Positions 13,698 through 19,982 of a DNA stretch of 19,982 bases are shown in pieces. A program made the translations under genes and the position numbers. The notes under the pieces were generated by a model that saw nothing but the letters and a program-made list of their open reading frames with translations, had not been told where the DNA came from and made no database searches. The DNA comes from Chrysochromulina parva (taxonomy: Eukaryota; Haptophyta; Prymnesiales; Chrysochromulinaceae), in contig PJAB01000836.1 of assembly GCA_002887195.1 (NCBI GenBank), forward strand, positions 1 to 19,982, written 5' to 3'. How positions within the stretch are numbered: position 1 is the stretch's first letter; each line of letters starts with the position of its first letter.

Positions 13698-16600
13698 ATG
13701 ACTACCATCTCATTCCGCCTCATCGGATCGGGCGGCTGCGCCTACCGATTCGCCAATGACACTAGCGCCGACTACTACACGCGGTCCGCGTCCGCCAAGA
13801 CCTGCAACAGCTGTCGAATGCTTTGCTCCAGCGAATCCACATGCAAAGGTTTCCAGTGCCTCGTCGCAGGTGGCACTGGAAGTTGTGAGCTGTGGAAGTT
13901 CCGGCCGCGTTACATTGCTCCAGTCGCACCCACCCTGGCCTCAGAGTGCTGGGAGTTGCTTGACCCATTCGCAAAGGAGGGCTTCCACTATCCATCACCG
14001 CCGCCGCCGCCAGTCCCGGCACCGCCACCTCCGCCGCCACCGCCACCTCCGCCGCCACCAGCGCCGTCGCCGCCGCCTGCGCCGCCTCCAACCCCGCCGC
14101 CGCCGCCTTTTTGGGGTTGTCCGCAGCAATCGATCGCCTGCCTGCGCGTGAGCCTGCCTTGCGATCCGACCCAGAGCATATGCGACGGTGTGGCCGAGCC
14201 TATCCTTGATCCGCATAATGGCGCGACCCTGCCGGCGATGTCAGCAGGCTGCACGCAAGCGATGCAGCGAGAGCGCGCGGAGTACGCCGTCGATTACGAG
14301 CCGGCGGGCGTTGACGAGGAGGGCCGCACCCACTTTCGCGCACTGCAGCATGCCGGTCTGACTGCGCAGCTGCACCTCTATTACACAGAGCCATCGGCGC
14401 GCTTCTCGCCCTCTCGCTTCTCCGAGTGGGTCTTCTCGCGCGAGCGCTCGGAGGCAGTCTACCTAGGCGATCCGAACGCCCGCGCACCCGACCTAATCCT
14501 TCGCGTGAGCGATCAACCTTCACTCAAAGGGATGGTACCTTTCGGCACGCATGCATGGCAGCAGCAGCAGCAAGCCTCGACGTGCCAAGAGGCCTCGGCA
14601 AGAGGCGCGGGCGCCACAGCCACGCGCGCATGGGTCCGCATCGAGTGCGTGCTGTGTGCAACTGGCCTTCTGGCGGGCGCGGCAGCCGTTGGGGGGGGCG
14701 GCATGCAGTCGCGCCCTCTTGAGCCTCTTCCAGTTCGAACAGGCTGCTCGAGCATCGATTTGCGGTGGCCGGCGCCGCGGCCGCCGTACTGGGGCATAGA
14801 CGTGCCACCGCCGGAGCGTTATCGGTTGCGTGTGGCGCCCACGAGCGCCGACAGCGTGTCCACCTCTGTTTGGAAGACCGGCGTCGTCGAGCTCACTGTG
14901 ATGGCGTCGCAACAATCGGCTCTTAACTTTGCGCACGTCGAGGGGCTTACGAGTGGCACGAGCTATGAGTTTCGCTTGGCGCCCTCGATAGGCAGCACAC
15001 GCACGGCCGGAGTCCCAGGCGCTATCTCGGGCGCTATCTCGTCGGTGACGTGGGGCGCCTACGGACCCCCGGTGGTGCTGACCACGGGGGTGAGCTCCGA
15101 CTTGATGATGGTGTGGCCGCTGGAACTCACGGTGGTGCTCGCACCGCCGGCGACACGTCGAGGCAGGAGCGTCGAGGGAGCGCCGCTCCCACTGTCGTGC
15201 CGTGCTCTGCACTTTCTCGTACCACCGCCGCCTGACTGCCAAGGGTTCACCATGGAGATGGAGTGGCTCTTGCCGAGCGTCCAAGATCACGACAGGGCGT
15301 CCTCGTTATGGCAGCCATGCTCGGCGTGTACAATAGGCACCCTCACCGCCGACGGGCAGAGAGTCGTGACCGTTGCGGGTGTGTCGCCTCTCGCCCTCTA
15401 CGAGTTTCGCGCCAAGCTCGTCCGCCGCAACGCCATGCCCTTGTCGCCCTCGGCCGGAGCCGAGACTGCACCCAGCGAGGAGCGCTTCGGGCCGGCCACA
15501 CCGCCGGTGCTTGCAGGCTGGATCCCGACCGACCTTTTGGCCGCTCCGACTGTGCATGCGACTTCGTCGGCTTCGTTTGAGCTCATCGTTCCACGGGACC
15601 CAGCCGCTCAGTGCCGTCAACAGGTGGGCCAGCCTATCGACTGGGAGGTGGAGGTACGGCAGCGAAGTCAGGCGGGTAGCGCACTCCATGCCGCGGCTGC
15701 GACGTGGCTTGCAGTCCATCGATCGGATATTCTCTCTGTCCAACAATCGTCCGCATCCGCCTCCACCTCCCACGTTGAGATCTCCCGCGTTGAGATCCAC
15801 TCGCTGCGCTGTCCCAGCGGCTGCGACTTCCGGCTACGGCCGACGAACGTGATGGGCGCTGCTGCGCATGCCGCCGCGTACGCCACAGCCTCTTCGCCCT
15901 CGCTGCCACCCCGCCGCACCCTTGACGCCGACCGCATCGAGCTCAAGCTACAGCAAGCTCCCTTGACCGGCACTAGAACGAGCACGCCCATGAGTGGGTT
16001 GGTGGGCGAGGGAGGCGTATCAAGCAAGGTGGCGGAGGGGGAGCAGGCTCGGGAACACGAGAAGCTGCACGCTCTGGAGCAGCACTTCAACGACGAGATG
16101 GTCTCGGTGCTCCAGGTGCGCCGCGAGAGTGTGCATCTGGTGGAGGCGCGCGCTTCCTTGCGCTACGTCATCGTGGACCTGGCGCCAGGGCTTGCCCGGA
16201 CATTGGTGGACGCTCTTCGACTGCGCGCACAAGCCTTCCAGTGCGTGCCAACACACATGGTCGAGCGCTTGTGGAGCCTTCGTGCAGCTGCGATATTGTG
16301 CGAGCGGCTTCGGGACGCACCGCTGCTCTCGCACATCGACCTGTCGGGTGGCGTGCTGTTGCAGAGCGTACAGGATGCGAGTATCTGGATACAGCTGGCG
16401 CCCACGCTGGTTCGTGATGAGGGGATCCTGATCGAGCAAACGGCGGATGTGGGTGGTGGCTCCGATGGCGGCGCGATAGCTCTTGCCCTGCTCGTACTCG
16501 TACTCGTCGTGCCTATTGCTGCGGCATACTTCTCTTCGATCCACAATGCGACAGCGTCCGCCCGCGTCATCTGCACCACCGCGAGCAGCGCCGGTGCCGA

Positions 16601-17033
16601 GGCTCTCATCACGGTGGCGCTTGGGCTCGAGGATCTGCTCGCGCGAGTCCTTCCGGCAGAGGTGTGCGACTGGTGGCGGCGCTCGGGGCGGCCGGCCTGC
16701 TCGGCCTGTGCGCAAGCTCTTGGCGAAGCAGCACGGGAGCGTTGGTGGCCAGCCATGCTTGCCGGATACTGCACTGTCGTCTCGAGGGTCGCCCACGGCG
16801 CGGACAAGGTGCGTGGGCGCCTGGGTACATCGCGCATGGGTCGCTTGGCTCCAGGGAGCAGTGCCGTGCCCACGAGTGCGGAGGAGGGGGCCGACTTGGC
16901 CGAAGAGGACGCTGGGCTCGACAATTCGGAAGATGGCGAGGAGGAGGAGGAGGAGGGAGAGGGGAAGGAGGCCGACAGACCTACTCAGGGCTGTAGTGAA
17001 ATTCAGACAGTAACCGGCGACCGTCTCTGTTAA
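13698..17033 (+). CDS. large single-pass surface protein: Cys-rich head, polyproline hinge, FN3-like segments
   Basis: A frame of 1111 codons. Residues 5-70 form a Cys-rich module (GGCAYRF, TCNSCRMLCSS, CKGFQC, GSCELWK) resembling a PAN/apple-type domain. A polyproline hinge spans 100-137. Residues 140-345 include a region with CVLC and a Gln run (288-292). FN3-like strands follow at about 350-435 (SIDLRWPAP ... GLTSGTSYEFRLAPS), less clearly 465-605 (LYEFRAKL near 567), and 615-730. Residues about 790-910 form a juxtamembrane domain. One transmembrane helix (925-945) precedes a cytoplasmic tail ending in an acidic run (1068-1090). An adhesion or receptor role at the cell surface is inferred. 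No N-terminal signal peptide is visible from ATG 13698. The frame is open back to 13605, and a possible acceptor at 13658 suggests that an upstream exon supplies the signal. It is co-directional with the M50B gene 160 bp downstream. Confidence 0.74.
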   Translation: MTTISFRLIGSGGCAYRFANDTSADYYTRSASAKTCNSCRMLCSSESTCKGFQCLVAGGTGSCELWKFRPRYIAPVAPTLASECWELLDPFAKEGFHYPSPPPPPVPAPPPPPPPPPPPPPAPSPPPAPPPTPPPPPFWGCPQQSIACLRVSLPCDPTQSICDGVAEPILDPHNGATLPAMSAGCTQAMQRERAEYAVDYEPAGVDEEGRTHFRALQHAGLTAQLHLYYTEPSARFSPSRFSEWVFSRERSEAVYLGDPNARAPDLILRVSDQPSLKGMVPFGTHAWQQQQQASTCQEASARGAGATATRAWVRIECVLCATGLLAGAAAVGGGGMQSRPLEPLPVRTGCSSIDLRWPAPRPPYWGIDVPPPERYRLRVAPTSADSVSTSVWKTGVVELTVMASQQSALNFAHVEGLTSGTSYEFRLAPSIGSTRTAGVPGAISGAISSVTWGAYGPPVVLTTGVSSDLMMVWPLELTVVLAPPATRRGRSVEGAPLPLSCRALHFLVPPPPDCQGFTMEMEWLLPSVQDHDRASSLWQPCSACTIGTLTADGQRVVTVAGVSPLALYEFRAKLVRRNAMPLSPSAGAETAPSEERFGPATPPVLAGWIPTDLLAAPTVHATSSASFELIVPRDPAAQCRQQVGQPIDWEVEVRQRSQAGSALHAAAATWLAVHRSDILSVQQSSASASTSHVEISRVEIHSLRCPSGCDFRLRPTNVMGAAAHAAAYATASSPSLPPRRTLDADRIELKLQQAPLTGTRTSTPMSGLVGEGGVSSKVAEGEQAREHEKLHALEQHFNDEMVSVLQVRRESVHLVEARASLRYVIVDLAPGLARTLVDALRLRAQAFQCVPTHMVERLWSLRAAAILCERLRDAPLLSHIDLSGGVLLQSVQDASIWIQLAPTLVRDEGILIEQTADVGGGSDGGAIALALLVLVLVVPIAAAYFSSIHNATASARVICTTASSAGAEALITVALGLEDLLARVLPAEVCDWWRRSGRPACSACAQALGEAARERWWPAMLAGYCTVVSRVAHGADKVRGRLGTSRMGRLAPGSSAVPTSAEEGADLAEEDAGLDNSEDGEEEEEEGEGKEADRPTQGCSEIQTVTGDRLC
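14690..14698 (+). repeat. G homopolymer inside the surface-protein gene
   Basis: A run of eight G (14691-14698) encodes part of the VGGGG stretch (residues 331-335). It is a slippage-prone site where an assembly or sequencing error would shift the frame. The frame is intact as given. Confidence 0.6.
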
Positions 17034-17193
17034 TTCAATTCAAATTACGTTCGAAATTACATGCACTCTATGACCATAAATGGTAAAGTCCCCTCTTTCC
17101 TTTTACAAAGCGACCCAATGCGCTTAGAGGACCACTCGGGGCGCGTCCCAGCCAGAAGGCGTGCGACCAACTCCCATTCTCCTGCGAAGACTC
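17034..17193 (+). promoter_or_regulatory. spacer between two co-directional genes
   Basis: This 160-bp stretch is the only same-strand junction between complete genes and is clearly AT-richer than the rest of the window at its left end (17034-17105). It must hold the 3' end of the surface-protein transcript and the promoter of the M50B gene. A small inverted repeat ACCAT-AA-ATGGT lies at 17073-17084. No TATA box is assigned. Confidence 0.4.
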
Positions 17194-18159
17194 ATGCCGA
17201 AGCCATTGGCATGGGGACCCTTTAGTGTCACTCCATTCACGTTCGACCAAGTCTACTTCCTCGTGACGCTAGTCTGCTATTTACCGGCCGTGGTTCTCCT
17301 CTGGCGCTCGTGGGTCATGAAGCCCTTCAAGCAATGGGCGGCTTGCTTGCATGAGTTCTCGCACGCCCTCGGCGCCTGGGCAACCTGTAACTCGGTGACA
17401 AGCATCGAGGTGCACGGCGACGAGGGGGGTCTCACACGCTGGAAGGGGAACAACGTCGAATGCGGCAGACACGTAGTGCTGCCCGCCGGTTACATGGGCT
17501 CGTGTTTCTGGGGCTGTCTGATCGTGTTCAGCTGCTGCGACCCGATGTTCATGCAGGTCGTTGCGCTGCTCCTGTGCGTGGCGCTCCTCATCTGCCTGCT
17601 GTACGCCTTCATCGGCCAGACCGAGGAGGCACCGGACCGCTTACCGCTCATCATCCTCAGCTTGAGCTTCACGCTCGTCATCGGGGGCGTGGCGACAGTG
17701 TGCTTTTTTCTGCCGTGGCACCCGCTTCTCGAGGCGCTGATGCTCTGGCTCGGCGCCCTCAACATCGTGTACGCGACCCTCGACATCTACGACGACACCG
17801 TGGCTCGCACCGACGAGCGCTCGGACGCGTATCAGTACGCCAAGCTCTGGGGCCCATGCTGCTTCGCCAAGTGTGTGGGCGCGATCTGGCTGACGGCGTC
17901 AGTCTTCGTGCTCCTCACGGTCACAGGATGGACGTGGACCTGGCTGGCCCGAAGCGAGGGCGATGTGAACTGGCACGCCTTGCTGCCCGGCCCGATCGTG
18001 CTCAGCCTCGCCGTGCTGCTGAGGATCGGGTTAGGGTTTGTCGGCGCGGGCGCGGGCGAGGAAAAACCGCTCCTTCCTGACGGCGGGAAGGATAAACGGG
18101 GGTTCGACGAAGCAAAGGCGACTGATTTCCTGCGCAGCAAGGTCATGGGTAAAGTGTAA
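17194..18159 (+). CDS. M50B-like membrane zinc metallopeptidase
   Basis: A 321-residue polytopic protein. The zinc-binding motif HEFSH (53-57, HExxH) lies just after the first helix (20-37), in the context CLHEFSHALGAW. LPAGYMGSCFWG (96-107), ahead of the second helix, is the conserved Gly-rich loop of the family. Further helices follow at about 105-115, 119-140, 150-172, 177-196, 226-245 and 263-284. LDIYDDTVAR (196-205) and SDA (210-212) are the downstream acidic motif that supplies the third zinc ligand or its surroundings in M50B-like proteins of plants and fungi. Family logic points to intramembrane or membrane-proximal proteolysis; substrate and compartment are unknown. The soluble tail is charged. 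The frame is open to a GTG at 17161, but ATG 17194 is the first Met, so it is preferred. Confidence 0.9.
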   Translation: MPKPLAWGPFSVTPFTFDQVYFLVTLVCYLPAVVLLWRSWVMKPFKQWAACLHEFSHALGAWATCNSVTSIEVHGDEGGLTRWKGNNVECGRHVVLPAGYMGSCFWGCLIVFSCCDPMFMQVVALLLCVALLICLLYAFIGQTEEAPDRLPLIILSLSFTLVIGGVATVCFFLPWHPLLEALMLWLGALNIVYATLDIYDDTVARTDERSDAYQYAKLWGPCCFAKCVGAIWLTASVFVLLTVTGWTWTWLARSEGDVNWHALLPGPIVLSLAVLLRIGLGFVGAGAGEEKPLLPDGGKDKRGFDEAKATDFLRSKVMGKV

Positions 18160-18270
18160 GCGCAGCTTTGGCGCCAGGGTGCGCGGTACCCTCGCCTTAT
18201 ATGGGCGCAACGATACGTCGGAGCATGCGCGCCATCGATGCCCCATATCGCTAAGCCAAACGCGGTGAGT

Positions 18271-18292
18271 GTACAGGAGCGCGCGTCTGTAC
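18271..18292 (+). repeat. 6-bp-arm stem-loop downstream of the M50B gene
   Basis: GTACAG at 18271-18276 and CTGTAC at 18287-18292 with a 10-nt GC-rich loop, 112-133 nt after the M50B stop. Confidence 0.35.
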
Positions 18293-18459
18293 TTTCGAGC
18301 TTTCATTCTCCCATATCGAAAATCGACCGGCCCGCGTACAATAGTAGCGAAAGGGGCGCGCGCGAGATAGCAGATACATCAAGACTCACGCTAATGAGAC
18401 GCGTACGGATGAGCGATGCGCCCCGTCGGCGTCCCTGCGGGTCCCTCCCGTCCGCCACG

Positions 18460-18470
18460 CCCCCCCCCCC
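18460..18470. repeat. 11-base C homopolymer
   Basis: Eleven consecutive C in the convergent spacer. It is a likely source of length variation or assembly error. Confidence 0.85.
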
Positions 18471-18532
18471 GACGTGCGACGGTCATGGCGACGATGCTCG
18501 ATCAAAGCTCGATGTGGCGTGGGCCTTACAGG

Positions 18533-18548
18533 TACCGCTTACGCGGTA
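18533..18548 (-). repeat. 6-bp stem-loop downstream of the Myb gene
   Basis: TACCGC at 18533-18538 and GCGGTA at 18543-18548 with loop TTAC, 49-64 nt past the Myb stop on the minus strand. Confidence 0.4.
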
Positions 18549-18596
18549 GACAACTTGGTGCCCGCCGCCTAGCCCGCCGCCGCCTCTTCCGCCTCC

Positions 18597-19982
18597 CTAA
18601 CCACCGCCGCCTTCGCCCTGACCTCTCTCCATCATCGCCGCAGCGCCTGCGGCGATGAAGTCGGCATTGCTCCTCTTCACTTGAAGTCTCTTCTGAATCT
18701 GCAGCCATTGCTGGAGTGCCAGGCTTTCCGGCGTCGCCTCAAGAGGGCGCTTCAGGTTCGGGGGCTGCCCCGGAGGAGAGCTCAAAGGCGCCGTGCCATC
18801 AAGGGTGGAGGAGGCGGCGGCAGCGGCCGAGGCAGCCTTGTTCTCGCCAAGCTCCACGGCACGCCACCGAGCTTCAAAACGCTCTGAGAGCATCGTATAA
18901 CGCTCACGGCAGGAGACCGCTGAGTGACCAGGCAGCAGTTCGCCGATGTGTGACCACTTGAAGCCAATGCGAGGCACGAGGCGCAGGAGGGACTTCTCCT
19001 CATCCTCTGTCCAGCTGTTCTTCTTCGTGATCATCGCAGTGCATGCCGCGCCGCCGCCGCCGCCGCTGCCGGGCCCCCCCTTGCACCACTGGCAGTCAGG
19101 CCCGTCCAGACAGAGAACCTGCCTGCTCCCCTGCGTGTGGGACAGCCCTGCTGCCTGCTCCCAGATCGCATCTGAGATCTTGTCCAGCGACAAGTGGCGG
19201 CTACGATCGACACGCTGGTTAGTGTTCACGTTGGTTACATGCTGGTCGATAACGGTAGGACCAGCAGATGAGCCCGATGACCCCCAGATGACGCGAACCG
19301 GCTGTGACACGACACCGTGCAGGACAGCGCCCGTCTGAGCATCGAAGCTCTGCACCAGAATGCGGAAGCGACGGGGATTGCCGTTGGCGTCTCTGTGGCG
19401 GCTGCTCAAACAGTGGGGTCCGAAACGAAGTTTGGAGAAGCGCGCACGTCCTTCGACGAGCCTCTGGACGGTGTCGCCGTGCAGCTTGGTGCAGGACCCA
19501 TTCAACGTCCCGCAGCAGGCACTTGTCACTGGGGTGTTGTCCTCGAAAACGGCCTCGGCTTGCAGCATGATCGGCGTGCCTTCGACTTTAGTTGCCGGGG
19601 AATCGTAGCGGGCAACCACCTCAATATAGAAGTCCTTCCCAAGAAAGGCCAAATAGTCGGCGTTGCTCCGCGCTATGTGGACCTGGTGCTTCGTGATGTC
19701 GATGCAAAAGACCTTCTCCGCGGCGCTTGAGGTCCGAGCGGGAGCCGTGCCCTCCATTGTTGCGTCACGAGGCAGCGTGATCTCCGAGGTGCGAGGCGCG
19801 AGGGGGGTGGGCGCGCGAGCGGTGGGCGCGAGGGGGGTGGGCCTACGCGGCGCCGCCTTGCTACTAAGGACGTGTAGGCACGATTCAGAGAGCTCGGCAC
19901 TGCTCGCGTCTGCCTCGACGGCAAGAGGCTTTGGCTGCTCCGCTTCGTTGAGCCGGTTCCACCGGTTGCGCACAGCGTCGTC
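18597..19982 (-). CDS. Myb/SANT protein with a beta-sandwich-like central domain (5' end outside window)
   Basis: 461 codons are visible; the frame is open at the right edge, so the start is missing. Numbering from the edge, residues 1-12 (DDAVRNRWNRLN) are the end of a Myb/SANT repeat, in its DNA-recognition helix. A Pro/Ala linker (18-78) follows. Residues about 88-234 form a predicted all-beta domain (FYIEVVARY, LQAEAVFED, GRARFSKLRFG, RRFRILVQSF, VSQPVRVIWG). Its ARF.KLRF...FRI.V...QP.RV pattern recalls the Runt/p53/Rel immunoglobulin-type DNA-binding fold; that is inference. A second Myb repeat is at about 319-372 (SWTEDEEKSLLRL ... FKWSHIGELLPG ... CRERY). The tail holds Ala and Pro/Leu stretches and a Gly-rich end. 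Nuclear transcription-factor function is likely. An internal CLDGPDCQWCKGG patch (about 291-303) has three Cys and may bind metal. ORF annotation beginning at 19973 would use a GTG inside the first Myb repeat and is wrong. Confidence 0.86.
   Translation of the reverse strand, partial: DDAVRNRWNRLNEAEQPKPLAVEADASSAELSESCLHVLSSKAAPRRPTPLAPTARAPTPLAPRTSEITLPRDATMEGTAPARTSSAAEKVFCIDITKHQVHIARSNADYLAFLGKDFYIEVVARYDSPATKVEGTPIMLQAEAVFEDNTPVTSACCGTLNGSCTKLHGDTVQRLVEGRARFSKLRFGPHCLSSRHRDANGNPRRFRILVQSFDAQTGAVLHGVVSQPVRVIWGSSGSSAGPTVIDQHVTNVNTNQRVDRSRHLSLDKISDAIWEQAAGLSHTQGSRQVLCLDGPDCQWCKGGPGSGGGGGAACTAMITKKNSWTEDEEKSLLRLVPRIGFKWSHIGELLPGHSAVSCRERYTMLSERFEARWRAVELGENKAASAAAAASSTLDGTAPLSSPPGQPPNLKRPLEATPESLALQQWLQIQKRLQVKRSNADFIAAGAAAMMERGQGEGGGG

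Larger units (their letters stand above)
18160..18596. other. 437-bp tail-to-tail intergenic region
   Basis: No gene is supported between the M50B and Myb stop codons. Elements seen are AGGGT/ACCCT (18176-18180, 18188-18192) and ATATGGG/CCCATAT (18199-18205, 18242-18248). CCCATATCG is repeated at 18242 and about 18311. There is also a GTACAG/CTGTAC stem-loop, an 11-C run (18460-18470) and a TACCGC/GCGGTA stem-loop. Confidence 0.55.

Noticed and set aside
13988..14254. Minus-strand Gly-rich frame opposite the polyproline hinge
   Set aside because: It is the complement of CCG/CCT proline codons, not an independent gene.
14741..14760. GTTCGAAC, resembling a tRNA T-arm
   Set aside because: It lies within the surface-protein coding region, and no acceptor stem or anticodon arm can be drawn around it.
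17161..17193. GTG start adding eleven residues to the M50B protein
   Set aside because: Non-ATG initiation is unlikely here. The ATG at 17194 leaves the membrane topology complete.

Overview
The window is nuclear DNA of a GC-rich, gene-dense, plastid-bearing unicellular eukaryote. The evidence is two GT-AG introns in a mitochondrial TIM13-type gene, and eukaryotic families throughout: CHORD, WW, TLC, FN3-like, Myb/SANT and M50B-like. Another clue is a membrane protein whose leader looks like a signal peptide plus transit peptide, as used for complex plastids. A haptophyte-like alga is my best guess from gene style, but composition alone cannot prove it. No tRNA, rRNA, CRISPR array, insertion sequence or intact transposon was recognised.

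Layout from left to right: (1) an edge fragment on the minus strand (1-126) with one hydrophobic helix; (2) a 1443-residue Ala/Glu-rich coiled-coil protein (minus, 533-4864); (3) a double-CHORD protein (plus, 5113-6024); (4) a secretory-type WW plus sulfotransferase-like protein (minus, 6949-8793); (5) a SpoU/TrmH RNA 2'-O-methyltransferase (plus, 9105-10445); (6) a TIM13-type mitochondrial import chaperone with two introns (minus, 10745-11177); (7) a putative plastid membrane protein of unknown family (plus, 11349-12104); (8) a TLC-domain membrane protein (minus, 12743-13411); (9) a large single-pass surface protein with a Cys-rich head, polyproline hinge and FN3-like segments (plus, 13698-17033); (10) an M50B-like membrane metallopeptidase (plus, 17194-18159); (11) a Myb protein cut by the right edge, carrying a beta-sandwich-like middle domain (minus, 18597-19982).

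The genes do not form a pathway. What is striking is the arrangement. From the coiled-coil gene to the surface protein the genes alternate strand without exception, giving four head-to-head pairs separated by only 171-311 bp, each probably sharing a bidirectional promoter, and tail-to-tail junctions between them. Several promoters carry inverted repeats. Most stop codons are followed, about 40-130 nt downstream on the transcribed strand, by a stem-loop; the best is a perfect 12-bp dyad after the CHORD gene.

The strongest points for follow-up are the intron-split TIM13 gene with a proposed six-base first coding exon and a stop-free 84-nt intron, the WW domain joined to a secretory sulfotransferase, the Myb/beta-sandwich/Myb architecture, the recurrent downstream stem-loops, and the near-perfect 22-bp dyad in the TLC/surface-protein promoter. 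Two open frames begin at non-ATG codons if read maximally (CHORD at 5092 TTG, M50B at 17161 GTG); the first in-frame ATG was preferred for both.
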